Shown here piece after piece: positions 25,519-34,279 of a stretch of DNA of 64,000 bases. The notes below the pieces were generated by a model. The model was not told where the DNA came from and made no database searches. It worked only from the letters and a program-made list of their open reading frames with translations. Each line of letters starts with the position of its first letter. Positions within the stretch are counted from its first letter, which is position 1. This DNA comes from Pedobacter chinensis (GTDB taxonomy: Bacteria > Bacteroidota > Bacteroidia > Sphingobacteriales > Sphingobacteriaceae), in the NCBI RefSeq assembly GCF_003339865.1, contig NZ_QPKV01000014.1, forward strand, positions 62,001-126,000, written 5' to 3'. The position numbers were made by a program, and so were the translations under genes.

Positions 25519-26772
25519 CTATCCTTTCTCTTCCCAGATGCAGGCGATGTTAATAATGGTTTGAACCGCTTTCTCCATATCCTGCACGCTTACCCACTCT
25601 TGTTTACTGTGAAAAGCATGTTCACCCGCAAAAATATTAGGACATGGTAATCCCATGTATGATAGTCTTGAACCATCTGTTCCTCCACGAATACTTTGTT
25701 GTTTGGCCACTACTCCGGCTCTTTCAATGGCTTCAATGCCATACTGAACAATTTTTGGATGCCGATCCAATACTTGTTTCATGTTTCGGTATTGTGCATT
25801 GATTTTTAACGAATAGCTAGAACCCGGATATTTTTTCATGATGCTTTTAACGGTTTCTTCCAAAAATTTACCATGATCAGCTAATTTTTCATCTGTAAAA
25901 TCTCTGATGATAAATTGTGCTTCAGCTTGTTCCACTTGGCCTGTAATACTTACGGGATGAATAAAACCTTCTTTTTGGTCAGTCATTTCCGGTGTTAATT
26001 TATCCTTTGGCAAAGCGCTGATCACATCAGAAAGTATTTTAATTGCACTTTCCATTTTACCTTTGGCAAACCCCGGATGTGTACTCACTCCATTGATGAT
26101 TAAAGTTGCTCCATCTGCAGAAAAGGTTTCATCTTCAATGGAACCTAATGTTTCGCCATCTACGGTATAGCCAAAATCAGCACCTAACTTTTTAAGATCA
26201 ACCCGATCCACGCCTCGTCCAATTTCCTCATCAGGGGTAAAAAGAATTTTTATGGTACCGTGCTTTACCTCAGGGTTTTTCATCAGAAAATCAGCAGCTT
26301 CCATAATTTCTGCAAGTCCGGCTTTGTTGTCTGCACCCAATAAAGTGGTTCCGCTTGCCGTGATAATATCGTTACCAATTTGGTGTTTTAAGTCTGCGTG
26401 ATCAGACATTTTCAGCACAATATTGTGATCATCCGGCAAAATTAAATCCTGTCCTTGATAATTGTCATGAATAATCGGTTTCACATTTTCGCCACTGCAA
26501 TCCGGAGAGGTGTCCATGTGCGAGCAGAAAAAGATTACGGGTATATTTTTATCCGTTGTTGAAGGAATTGTTCCATAAACATAACCGTTTATGTCCATTT
26601 CTGCATCAGAAATGCCCATTTCCAGCAATTCCCGAACCAATTCTTTTCCTAAATTCTTTTGCTTCTCAGTTGATGGACAGCTATTGGAATTCGGATCAGA
26701 TTGTGTATCTATTTTAGCATATTTTATAAATCTGTGCGCTAAAGACTTGTTAAAGTTGGTATACTTACTCAT
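25519..26772 (-). CDS. pepT: Peptidase T (tripeptide aminopeptidase)
   Basis: A 417-residue M20B peptidase that removes the N-terminal residue of tripeptides in the cytoplasm. Zinc ligands and catalytic residues are visible: FFCSHMDTSPD (His and catalytic Asp), LLGADNKAGLAEIM (bridging Asp), FTPDEEIGRG (catalytic Glu and ligand), FGYTVDG and the last ligand His in NIFAGEHAFHSKQEW. The dimerisation domain spans about residues 215-325. Length and motifs fit PepT closely. The gene stands alone, divergent from the outer-membrane protein gene at 26832. Confidence 0.96.
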   Translation of the reverse strand: MSKYTNFNKSLAHRFIKYAKIDTQSDPNSNSCPSTEKQKNLGKELVRELLEMGISDAEMDINGYVYGTIPSTTDKNIPVIFFCSHMDTSPDCSGENVKPIIHDNYQGQDLILPDDHNIVLKMSDHADLKHQIGNDIITASGTTLLGADNKAGLAEIMEAADFLMKNPEVKHGTIKILFTPDEEIGRGVDRVDLKKLGADFGYTVDGETLGSIEDETFSADGATLIINGVSTHPGFAKGKMESAIKILSDVISALPKDKLTPEMTDQKEGFIHPVSITGQVEQAEAQFIIRDFTDEKLADHGKFLEETVKSIMKKYPGSSYSLKINAQYRNMKQVLDRHPKIVQYGIEAIERAGVVAKQQSIRGGTDGSRLSYMGLPCPNIFAGEHAFHSKQEWVSVQDMEKAVQTIINIACIWEEKG

Positions 26773-26831
26773 AATTCAAAGGTAAAAATTATAGATTTTC
26801 AATAAACATATTATTTTTGTAAAAAAACGAT

Positions 26832-27563
26832 ATGACTTTTAGCCTTCTTAAAACTGCATCCCTAACTGTTTTATTCTCGTTTCTGGTTACATTTTCATTT
26901 GCACAATCAAATTATTTTGAATGGTCTTGGGCGCTGGGTGGCGGAGCTAATTTTTCTAAAACGGATGTTGTGGAAGGGAATTGGGGTTATACCACTTATG
27001 GTGAAATTAATTTTCATTTTACGCCTTTTATAACAGGAGGAATTGAGGCACAATACGGAATGGTTCAGGGCGGAGATATTGTTACTGACCCTCATAACAG
27101 ACAATTTGTAAATAAATATACCAGCGCTACTGCCAACCTTAAACTTTACCTGGGTGAATTTGTTCAATATGAGAGAAAGCCTGTATTAGATGCATTAAAA
27201 GGGCTTTATGCAGGTGTTGGCATAGGTGTGATCAATAATAATATAACCGATATTGTTCGCTATAAGCCGAGTTGGGCTACTATTGATCCTGGTTATGGGC
27301 CTTTTCCGGGGAAAGATAAAAGCTTAAACTTACTGGTGCCGATTAATTTGGGTTTTAATTATTATATTAATGATGGCTACGGATATGTTCGTTATGTAAT
27401 CAACTTCAATGCGCAAAGTAACTTTACCTTTGGCGAGGGTTTAGATGGCTATAATGACCCATCTACAAAATTTAAAAACTACAATCCTGATACTTTTAAT
27501 GTTTACAGCATTGGTGTGAAATACTTTTTCGGAGGAATAAGAGCATACCGTAAGTTTTTTTAA
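26832..27563 (+). CDS. Outer-membrane beta-barrel protein
   Basis: A 243-residue protein with a signal peptide (TVLFSFLVTFSFAQ, cut after AQ). The mature part alternates polar and hydrophobic residues in about eight strands rich in Gly and aromatics (WSWALGGGANFSK, YGEINFHFTPFITGGIEAQYG, YSIGVKYFFGG), ending in Phe as is normal for outer-membrane barrels. It is a small porin or adhesin-like barrel with no specific function visible. A TATTTTTG element at 26812-26819, only 13 bases before the ATG, suggests a very short 5' leader. The M14 peptidase gene follows after 35 bases. Confidence 0.82.
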   Translation: MTFSLLKTASLTVLFSFLVTFSFAQSNYFEWSWALGGGANFSKTDVVEGNWGYTTYGEINFHFTPFITGGIEAQYGMVQGGDIVTDPHNRQFVNKYTSATANLKLYLGEFVQYERKPVLDALKGLYAGVGIGVINNNITDIVRYKPSWATIDPGYGPFPGKDKSLNLLVPINLGFNYYINDGYGYVRYVINFNAQSNFTFGEGLDGYNDPSTKFKNYNPDTFNVYSIGVKYFFGGIRAYRKFF

Positions 27564-27598
27564 ATCATAAATCGTCTTCTTATTTAAACTTGGTGTAC

Positions 27599-29338
27599 AT
27601 GAGAAATTTCTATGTTTTTTGTTTTCTATTCTTAACCTTTCAGACAATGGCACAAAAAACACCCTTCGAGAGTAGTGGTAAAAATAAAACAACCACTTAT
27701 AATGAGGCAATTTCTTACTACGAAAACATAGCAAAAACCTACCCTCAGGCCAAGTTATTTACTTATGGCAGTACCGATTTTGGAAAGCCACTTCATCTTT
27801 TGGTTTTATCAAGGGACAGGGTTTTTGATCCGATTGCGATCAGAAAAAATAATAAAAGAATTTTACTCATCAACAACGGTATTCATCCGGGAGAACCCGA
27901 AGGAATTGATGCTTCAATGATGCTTGCGCGGGATTTACTGAAAACCGATCAACTTCCGAAAGATGTGGTCATTTGCATCATTCCGGTATATAATATCGAT
28001 GGTAGCTTCAACCGGACTTCAACATCAAGGGCAAATCAAAACGGACCAATTGCTTATGGTTTTCGTGGTAACAGCAAAAATCTGGATTTGAACCGTGACT
28101 TCATTAAAACCGATTCAAAAAATTCAGCTGCGTTTCAATTGATTTTTAACAGCTGGCAACCAGAGGTTTTTGTAGACACACACACCAGCAACGGTGCCGA
28201 TTATCAGTACGTGATGACACTTATCCCAACGCAAAAAGATAAGTTAAACAGTATTTTGTCAGCCTATTTAACTAAAACCCTGGTGCCAGATTTATATACA
28301 GAAATGGAGAAAAAAGGATATCCTATGATTCCTTATGTCAATTCATTTGGCGAAATACCGGAAACAGGGATAGCTGGTTTTATTGAATCTCCACGTTACT
28401 CAACAGGTTATGTTGCGCTGCACAACACCATTGGCTTTATGCCCGAAACGCACATGTTAAAATCATACGATTTAAGGGTAGATGCAACTTATAAATTATT
28501 GCAAACCTACATAAATGTGGTACAACGGGATGCTAAAATCATTGGCGAAAATAAGCGCAAAGCCGATGAGTTTGTAGCTGCTCAAAAAGAATTTCTGTTA
28601 GAGTGGAAACTAAATAAAACGTTGGCGAATGATTTATCTTTTAAAGGATACGAATCTGGTCATAAAGCGAGCGAGGTTAGCGGTGCTGACCGGTTGTTTT
28701 ATGACAGGAGCAAGCCTTTTACCAAAACCATTAAAGAGTGGAATAACTATGAACCTGCCACATCGGTTCAAAAACCCGTTGCTTATATTATTCCAAAAGC
28801 ATGGGATAGGATAATTGACTTACTTAAGCTTAACAACGTTCGGGTTGATGAATTGAAATCCGATGTGAAGGTTCCTGTGGAAAGCTATTATATAACTGAT
28901 TTTAAAACTTCCGCAAAACCATACGAAGGGCATTACCTGCATTCGGCGGTTAAGATAAGCCCGGTTCATCATACTTTGCAGTATTATGCCGGGGATGCTG
29001 TGGTTTACGTGAATCAAAAAACAAATCGATTCATTGTAGAGACTTTAGAGCCACAAGCTACTGATTCTTATTTCAACTGGAATTTTTTCGATTCTATTTT
29101 AGATATGAAAGAACATTATTCTGCTTATATTTTTGAAGATACCGCTGCAGAGTTGTTAAAGAATAATCCAGAATTAAAAAATAAATTGGCGGCTAAAAAG
29201 GCTGCAGATGCAGACTTTGCAAAGAATGGTGCCGCTCAACTTGATTTTGTCTATAAAAATTCTGATTATTACGAGAAAACCCATAACCGATATCCGGTGG
29301 CCCGTTTGGTAACAGATGTAAAGCTCGATCTAAAATAA
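27599..29338 (+). CDS. M14 family zinc carboxypeptidase, secreted
   Basis: A 579-residue protein with an N-terminal signal peptide (FYVFCFLFLTFQTMAQ). The M14 zinc site is NNGIHPGEPEG (His and Glu ligands, near residue 98-108) with the third ligand His in FVDTHTSNGAD; the substrate Arg and Asn occur in NLDLNRDF. The catalytic Glu is probably in GIAGFIESPRYS. A C-terminal region (about 350-579) is not catalytic. The start at the ATG 27599 is preferred to a TTG at 27590. It would trim C-terminal residues from peptides in the periplasm or outside. A rhomboid gene starts four bases after its stop. Confidence 0.9.
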   Translation: MRNFYVFCFLFLTFQTMAQKTPFESSGKNKTTTYNEAISYYENIAKTYPQAKLFTYGSTDFGKPLHLLVLSRDRVFDPIAIRKNNKRILLINNGIHPGEPEGIDASMMLARDLLKTDQLPKDVVICIIPVYNIDGSFNRTSTSRANQNGPIAYGFRGNSKNLDLNRDFIKTDSKNSAAFQLIFNSWQPEVFVDTHTSNGADYQYVMTLIPTQKDKLNSILSAYLTKTLVPDLYTEMEKKGYPMIPYVNSFGEIPETGIAGFIESPRYSTGYVALHNTIGFMPETHMLKSYDLRVDATYKLLQTYINVVQRDAKIIGENKRKADEFVAAQKEFLLEWKLNKTLANDLSFKGYESGHKASEVSGADRLFYDRSKPFTKTIKEWNNYEPATSVQKPVAYIIPKAWDRIIDLLKLNNVRVDELKSDVKVPVESYYITDFKTSAKPYEGHYLHSAVKISPVHHTLQYYAGDAVVYVNQKTNRFIVETLEPQATDSYFNWNFFDSILDMKEHYSAYIFEDTAAELLKNNPELKNKLAAKKAADADFAKNGAAQLDFVYKNSDYYEKTHNRYPVARLVTDVKLDLK

Positions 29339-29342
29339 CAAA

Positions 29343-29957
29343 ATGGAATACTTAAATACCGCTCCTGTAGCATCTATCATCTTCGTTTTCACAGTAGTAA
29401 CCAGTCTTTATGCCTTTTACGATCATAGCATTTACGGCAAGTTCATGTTGCATCCATTTAGTGTAGCAAAAGGTCAGAATGTGTATACCTTGATTACAAG
29501 TGGCTTAATCCATGCCGATTGGATGCACCTGTTCTTTAACATGTTTACCTTTTATGCTTTTGCCTTTACTTTAGAGCAATTAATGGGAAGCTGGCAGTTT
29601 GGGCTGTTGTATTTTTTAGCCCTGATATTAAGCGATCTGCCCACGTTGTTCAGGCATAAGAACGATTTCCACTATAATAGTTTGGGTGCTTCTGGAGCGA
29701 TTAGTGCGGTGCTTTTTAGTTATATTCTTTTTAAGCCGATGTCAAAACTTTACATCATGTTTATTCCTATTGGCATCCCTGCAGTTGCATTTGGTGGTTT
29801 ATATCTGATCTATTGTGCGTATGCTTCTAAAAATTCAAGAGACAATATCAATCATGATGCCCACTTTTTTGGTGCGCTAACAGGATTGATTTTTACTGTA
29901 ATTTTCGTTCCTGGAATTATTCCGCATTTTATTTCGATTTTAACCGGCGGCAGGTAA
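29343..29957 (+). CDS. Rhomboid family intramembrane serine protease
   Basis: A 204-residue membrane protease with about six helices. The catalytic Ser is in LGASGAISAV (Ser117) and the partner His in INHDAHFFGALTG near residue 176; the conserved HADWMHLFFNMFTF segment, with its oxyanion-site His and Asn, lies near residues 58-72. It cleaves membrane-spanning segments of substrate proteins, none known here. It starts four bases after the M14 peptidase and is surely in that operon. Its 3' end overlaps the opposite-strand gene at 29940 by 18 bases. Confidence 0.94.
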   Translation: MEYLNTAPVASIIFVFTVVTSLYAFYDHSIYGKFMLHPFSVAKGQNVYTLITSGLIHADWMHLFFNMFTFYAFAFTLEQLMGSWQFGLLYFLALILSDLPTLFRHKNDFHYNSLGASGAISAVLFSYILFKPMSKLYIMFIPIGIPAVAFGGLYLIYCAYASKNSRDNINHDAHFFGALTGLIFTVIFVPGIIPHFISILTGGR

Positions 29958-30905
29958 ACATGGTTTTTCAAAGAAACTCATCGGGCGGTCCGGATCTTTG
30001 ATAATCTCAAACTTGACATAACCCCAGGGTTTCCAGAAATTTTCTAACACCTGAGCATAAATTTTGTGCTGCCAAACATCAAACAATGGCTTGCTCATGT
30101 TCCCGCGAAGCGGCATGGCTTCTATGTAGGTTGTGCCTTCTACCGGCATAAAGGTATATTCCGGTAAGCGGTTAAAAAGATAAGCAGAATAGTAGAAACG
30201 AGCTGTTAATTCTTCAAACTGCTCAGCGGTTAAAGCTTTGTCTTTTATCTCGTTCAGGATTTCCTGATGATAACGTTTATTGGTTCCATTATCCTGTAAA
30301 CAGGCAATAAAGCCAAAATCTTTCATTTTTAAAGAGAACGTAAGCGTATTAATCTCATCCCGAAAACTGAATGGTGTTTCTTTGTTTTCGAGTTTTACAA
30401 CAGTGATGGACCATGGCGTAAAATCTTCAAATTCAATGCTGGTATATAAATTCTGCATCATGAAATTCAGGTTCGCAAATTTCATCATTAATGATTGCGA
30501 CATGTTCAGGCCATCAGCAGTCATCTCTTTTCGTAATGCAGCATTCATTTCAATATATACGAAACCATACAGGAATTTTCCAATCCAATTGAATAGTTCC
30601 AGTTCAGGTAATGCGGCAACGGCATCATGACCCTTTGCAAAAGCGGTTTCAATTTTTTCTTCTAACGGATTTAAAAATTGTTCATTGATTTCACTATTTA
30701 CAGGGATAACCAGGGTGTTGTAAGAGCGAATGCTTTCATCTAAAAACTGGATCTGCTCTTCTCCGGTTAAGCCAGCCTGCTCCAGTAGCCATTTGGGAAT
30801 TAACGGAACCTGTACTACAGGAGAGTTAAATGTATTGCCGCTTAGAAAGCATTTTTTATATAAAAAATCGAAGTTTTTGAAAGGATTGTATAAGCCAGTG
30901 TTCAT
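29940..30905 (-). CDS. Conserved hypothetical protein
   Basis: A 321-residue, probably cytoplasmic protein without a signal peptide or membrane helix. It begins YNPFKNFDFLYKKCFLSG, after which the sequence is mixed helical and strand, rich in Phe, Leu and Asn (ELELFNWIGKFLYGFVY, SLMMKFANLNFMMQNLY). I do not recognise a domain. The gene is convergent with the rhomboid gene, with an 18-base overlap of coding ends, and has its own promoter region of about 190 bases upstream that contains a strong hairpin. Confidence 0.75.
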   Translation of the reverse strand: MNTGLYNPFKNFDFLYKKCFLSGNTFNSPVVQVPLIPKWLLEQAGLTGEEQIQFLDESIRSYNTLVIPVNSEINEQFLNPLEEKIETAFAKGHDAVAALPELELFNWIGKFLYGFVYIEMNAALRKEMTADGLNMSQSLMMKFANLNFMMQNLYTSIEFEDFTPWSITVVKLENKETPFSFRDEINTLTFSLKMKDFGFIACLQDNGTNKRYHQEILNEIKDKALTAEQFEELTARFYYSAYLFNRLPEYTFMPVEGTTYIEAMPLRGNMSKPLFDVWQHKIYAQVLENFWKPWGYVKFEIIKDPDRPMSFFEKPCLPAAG

Positions 30906-30997
30906 TGCTGCAATATTAGGTATTATATTTTTACAGCTTGTTAACGATGTTTTATTTTAACGTTGGGATTACAACAGCATGTGTTTATTAAAATGAT

Positions 30998-31061
30998 CGT
31001 CATTGAGAGGCACGAAGCAATCTTTTATGCAAAACAGATTGCTTCGTGCCTCGCAATGACG
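30998..31061. repeat. Strong intergenic palindrome
   Basis: The arms CGTCATTGAGAGGCACGAAG and its near-complement ending GCAATGACG enclose a 14-base loop; together 25 of about 26 bases pair. It lies between the starts and stops of two minus-strand genes (30905 and 31100). The type, a palindrome containing GGCACGAAGCAATC, is a common dispersed element in related genomes as I recall; only one copy is in this window. A terminator role for the lipoprotein gene at 31100 is possible. Confidence 0.7.
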
Positions 31062-31099
31062 TTAAAGACAGTTCTTGCTTTAATCTGCGAGAGATGCTC

Positions 31100-32236
31100 T
31101 TAATAATTATTATAAAAATAACTGATGTTATCTACCAGCTGGGTATAAATAGGTTTGGTAAATTCTAAAAATAAAGCATCCGGAGGTGGAGGCAACACCT
31201 CTTTTCTTCTTGTCATGGCCAACTGATTTTTATCCAGTGCCCTTTCATCGCCGTTAAAGCTAGCCCAGCTATCTCTCCAAACATAGGTGCCGGGAAATTT
31301 TTGCTGGCGAACGATCTTTTTGCTTTGCCAATCCATAATGCTCATGTCCAATAAACCAGATGATGAGATGTTTTTCTCAAAAATGCTTAAAGTAGCCTTA
31401 ACAGTTCCGTAAACAGGTTTACGATCGCGGGTTTCGCCAACGATAACGCTATCACGTTTCAGCTTTTCAACCCGCTCTTTCACGTAAGTTTGTCCAACCA
31501 CAAAATCATCAAAATTTAAGCTTAAAACCTGATCAGGAACAATTTTCTGCTTAGTTGCCTGCTCCTCGCCATAAAAAATCACAAACTTGTTTCTGGCATA
31601 ACTGCTGATGAACTGATCGATTTGTTGCTGAAAATAATCAGCGCTCAATTTATAAGGACTTCTGTTTAACATGATCGGTTGAACCACCACTTTGGTTACT
31701 GCTGCCCAATAAGCATCTTCCATTTTCGCTTTTACATCCTTATAGTTAGGCTGTAAATTCTGCACTTTTTCGAATTCATAATAAGCTTTTTTAGCGGATA
31801 GGCGATTGTTTGAATTCAGATAGCCCATTCCTGATTCATACCTGGCTGCAGCGGCATTCAGCTTGCTCTCTGCAACTTCTTTTATATATTTTGATGGATT
31901 GGGAACCAAAGCCAAACAAGCCGGACAACTGTTAATATCATCAGCCAATTGATTGATTTTCTGGTAATCATACATAATCGATTCCCATCTGAATAAATTG
32001 TTCGACATTTTAGCCTCATTGATTTTCCTTAAATGATCTTGTAATGCCAAATCATAAGCTGTTTTTAAAACCTGCATGGCTTCGCTGTTTTTGGGCGAGT
32101 TCTGTAATCTGCTTACTGCTTTTGCAACTGAAGCATCATAATCGCCTTTTTGCAAGGCATTTTTCCCTGTGGTACATCCTCCAATAATTATTAAGGATAA
32201 ATAAATAAAATACCGTAATCTTGAAATGTTTTTCAT
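31100..32236 (-). CDS. TPR-like lipoprotein
   Basis: A 378-residue lipoprotein: signal FIYLSLIIIGGC with lipobox GGC, followed by a helical, tetratricopeptide-like region (about residues 20-190, KAVSRLQNSPKNSEAMQVLKT, ESGMGYLNSNNRLSAKKAYYEF) and a beta-rich C-terminal part (QVLSLNFDDFVVGQTYVKE, LFLEFTKPIYTQ). The CPAC motif lies near residue 110. An ATG four codons earlier (32248) is an equally possible start. It stands alone, divergent from the dipeptide epimerase across a repeat-rich promoter region. Exact function is unknown. Confidence 0.8.
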   Translation of the reverse strand: MKNISRLRYFIYLSLIIIGGCTTGKNALQKGDYDASVAKAVSRLQNSPKNSEAMQVLKTAYDLALQDHLRKINEAKMSNNLFRWESIMYDYQKINQLADDINSCPACLALVPNPSKYIKEVAESKLNAAAARYESGMGYLNSNNRLSAKKAYYEFEKVQNLQPNYKDVKAKMEDAYWAAVTKVVVQPIMLNRSPYKLSADYFQQQIDQFISSYARNKFVIFYGEEQATKQKIVPDQVLSLNFDDFVVGQTYVKERVEKLKRDSVIVGETRDRKPVYGTVKATLSIFEKNISSSGLLDMSIMDWQSKKIVRQQKFPGTYVWRDSWASFNGDERALDKNQLAMTRRKEVLPPPPDALFLEFTKPIYTQLVDNISYFYNNY

Positions 32237-32253
32237 AACAAAGCGCATTTAGT

Positions 32254-32373
32254 AGTCACCGGATGAATATAGCCAAATGTTTTTATTCATTCGATGACTA
32301 GATTTGTAAAGCGAGAATTAAAAGTGACCGAATGAATATAGCCATCACGGTTCATTCATCAGATGACTGATTT
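32254..32373. repeat. Direct repeat in the divergent promoter region
   Basis: Two copies of a roughly 47-base sequence, at about 32255-32305 and 32324-32373, each reading GTNACCGRATGAATATAGCC, a variable middle, TTCATTC and GATGACTNGATTT. Each copy is also a loose inverted repeat (GAATGAA versus TTCATTC). They fill the space between the divergent starts of the TPR lipoprotein gene and the dipeptide epimerase gene, the place where a shared operator would sit. Confidence 0.75.
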
Positions 32374-32392
32374 AGAAGTAAGACGATTAACA

Positions 32393-33424
32393 ATGAAAAT
32401 AAGTTGCAAGCAATTTGAATTAGAATTAAAACACCCTTTTTCAATATCGAAGTTTACCCGCACCAGCACGCCACTGATGCTTTTAAAAATCCAATATGAA
32501 GATTTTATTGGATATGGAGAGGCATCGATGGTTCCGTATATGGGTGAAAGTTACGAAAGCGCCAATGCTTTTTTAAGTCTGGTAGATTGGAGCAAGATTC
32601 AATATCCGTTCAACTTTCAGGAAATCATTGCTTATTTAGATCGCCTTGCTCCAGGGCAGCCTGCCATAAAAGCCGCCATTGATATTGCTTTAAATGATAT
32701 TCAGGGAAAGATGCTAAACAAACCGTGTTATGAAATTTATGGTGCTGATCCAGCGCTGATGCCGGTAACTTCTTACACCATCGGCATTGATACCCCTGAA
32801 GTGATCCGTGAAAAACTGAAAGATGCTGAAAAATTTAAGGTGATCAAAGTGAAGCTGGGAAGAGATAACGATCAGGAAATCATTGAAACCATTCGTAGTA
32901 TGACCGATGTTCCGTTATATGTAGATGCAAATCAAGGCTGGAGCGATAGAATCAAAGCGATTGATTTAATTTATTGGCTGCATAATCAAGGTGTGGTTTT
33001 GATTGAGCAACCAATGGATAAAATGGATTTGGATGGCAATGCGTGGCTAACAGAACGGAGTCCGGTTCCTCTGCTGGCTGATGAGGCTGTACAGCGTTTG
33101 GCAGATATGGACAAGCTGAAAGGTGCATATCACGGCATTAATGTAAAACTGATGAAAAGCTGCGGAATGTATGAAGGCCATCAAATGATTTTGAAAGCCC
33201 GTTCTTTCGGGATGAAAGTATTAATTGGCTGCATGAGTGAAACCAGTTGTGCAACCTTAGCTGCGGCTGCTTTGGCACCGCTTTGCAACTGGGCAGATTT
33301 AGATGGACCGTGGTTAACCAAGAATAATCCTTTTGCCGATCCGGTTTTTGAAGATGGAAAATATATTTTGAAAAAACGATCAGGTTTAGGTTTGGAAGGC
33401 GTTACTTCTGATCTTTTTCTTTAA
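32393..33424 (+). CDS. Dipeptide epimerase (L-Ala-D/L-Glu epimerase type, enolase superfamily)
   Basis: A 343-residue cytoplasmic enzyme. The muconate-lactonising subgroup fold is shown by an N-terminal cap, KVIKVKLGRDND (KxK acid/base pair near residue 153), LYVDANQGW, LIEQPMDKM and LLADEAV (three metal ligands) and INVKLMKSCGM (second Lys). The TSYTIGID stretch and DxD-like C-terminus (ADLDGPWL) fit L-Ala-D/L-Glu epimerases used to recycle peptidoglycan peptides; substrate scope in Bacteroidota is varied. I start at the ATG 32393; an ATG at 32363 lies inside a repeat. The 3' end overlaps the small membrane gene at 33402 by 23 bases. Confidence 0.93.
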   Translation: MKISCKQFELELKHPFSISKFTRTSTPLMLLKIQYEDFIGYGEASMVPYMGESYESANAFLSLVDWSKIQYPFNFQEIIAYLDRLAPGQPAIKAAIDIALNDIQGKMLNKPCYEIYGADPALMPVTSYTIGIDTPEVIREKLKDAEKFKVIKVKLGRDNDQEIIETIRSMTDVPLYVDANQGWSDRIKAIDLIYWLHNQGVVLIEQPMDKMDLDGNAWLTERSPVPLLADEAVQRLADMDKLKGAYHGINVKLMKSCGMYEGHQMILKARSFGMKVLIGCMSETSCATLAAAALAPLCNWADLDGPWLTKNNPFADPVFEDGKYILKKRSGLGLEGVTSDLFL

Positions 33425-33599
33425 AGGTTTTCCGGATATCTTTCATGAGCTGATATTTGAAATAAACCAGGCAAGCAGCAACACCTACCAGAAATCCGCC
33501 AGGAAGAGGCTTATGGTTGTTATAACACCAAACTATTCCACAAATAGACAAAATAATGGCAAGATTGTAAAAGATATTTAAAGCGAATTTTTTACCCAC
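33402..33599 (-). CDS. Small two-helix membrane protein
   Basis: A 65-residue protein starting with GTG (MGKKFALNIFYNLAI) with two hydrophobic helices (about residues 8-25 and 33-50) and a lysine-rich tail (KDIRKTFKEKDQK). No family can be named with certainty. Its coding end overlaps the convergent epimerase gene by 23 bases. It follows the rhodanese gene 132 bases downstream, separated by palindromic sequence. Confidence 0.65.
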   Translation of the reverse strand: MGKKFALNIFYNLAIILSICGIVWCYNNHKPLPGGFLVGVAACLVYFKYQLMKDIRKTFKEKDQK

Positions 33600-33610
33600 G
33601 GTGTAATAAT

Positions 33611-33731
33611 TGAATGAGTGAATGATAGAATAACGTGAGCGTAAAAATAATTATTGCATGAGTGAATGAATTTTAAATGAATATTACGCCTTAACATTCA
33701 CTCATTTAAAACTCATTCATTCTCTCATTTA
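33611..33731. repeat. Clustered palindromes built from TGAGTGAATG
   Basis: Between the rhodanese gene and the small membrane gene the words TGAATGAGTGAATGA (33611-33625) and CATGAGTGAATGAA (33657-33670) face CATTCACTCATT (33695-33706) and CTCATTCATTCTCTCATT (33712-33729). Several alternative hairpins can form. They may terminate the rhodanese transcript. The same ATTCATTC words occur in the promoter repeat at 32254-32373. Confidence 0.6.
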
Positions 33732-34049
33732 TTAGTAAACCGGCATATTTGGATCATAAGCTTCTTGCCAGGCTAAAATCCCACCTTTTAAGTTATAAAG
33801 ATTATCGAAGCCATACTGAGCCTCTAATTGCATTACAGCAGCAGCACTTCTTTTTCCGCTACGGCATTGAATAATTACAGGTTTATCTTTAGCAACTTTA
33901 TCAGCCTCAATTAAAATTCCACCCAATGGAATGTTTTCTCCTTCAAGGTTTGAAACCTCGTATTCGAATGTTTCGCGAACATCAATCAATTGAAAATCTT
34001 CATTATTATCAATTTTCTCTTTTAGTTCCTGTACTGATATTTCTTTCAT
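33732..34049 (-). CDS. Rhodanese-like domain protein
   Basis: A 105-residue single-domain cytoplasmic rhodanese. The fold is marked by FQLIDVRETFEYEVSNLEG near residue 20 and the active-site loop CRSGKRSAAAV with the catalytic Cys near residue 69; GILAWQEAYDP closes the domain. It probably carries sulfur as a persulfide for thiosulfate or thiol chemistry. It has a recognisable promoter with a palindrome (34069-34127) and is divergent from the DUF4407 gene. Confidence 0.94.
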   Translation of the reverse strand: MKEISVQELKEKIDNNEDFQLIDVRETFEYEVSNLEGENIPLGGILIEADKVAKDKPVIIQCRSGKRSAAAVMQLEAQYGFDNLYNLKGGILAWQEAYDPNMPVY

Positions 34050-34068
34050 GTTGTTATCTGTGTTTATG

Positions 34069-34127
34069 CAAACTTAGATAAATTGCCTTTTATATGCAAT
34101 ATAAATGATTGGTATATAAAAGCAATT
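34069..34127 (-). promoter_or_regulatory. Rhodanese promoter with overlapping palindrome
   Basis: On the minus strand TAAGTTTG (34069-34076) fits the Bacteroidota -7 box, with TTGC at 34096-34099 about 19 bases upstream as a -33 box. A palindrome with arms AAATTGCCTTTTATAT (34080-34095) and ATATAAAAGCAATTT (34113-34127) covers the space between and beyond the two boxes. This looks like an operator for a dimeric regulator, though a simple chance AT-rich hairpin is possible. Confidence 0.45.
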
Positions 34128-34279
34128 TACCGGTCTCTCCTCCATCATTGAGAATTTATTTTTTATAACGGAAATATAGGAAAATCGGTTTTGCCTGCAC
34201 CAGCAAAAAAGAAGCATATATTTTCTCAAAAATCTGTAACATATCAAACCCTTAAGCGTTTAAATATAAAGTTTTATAA

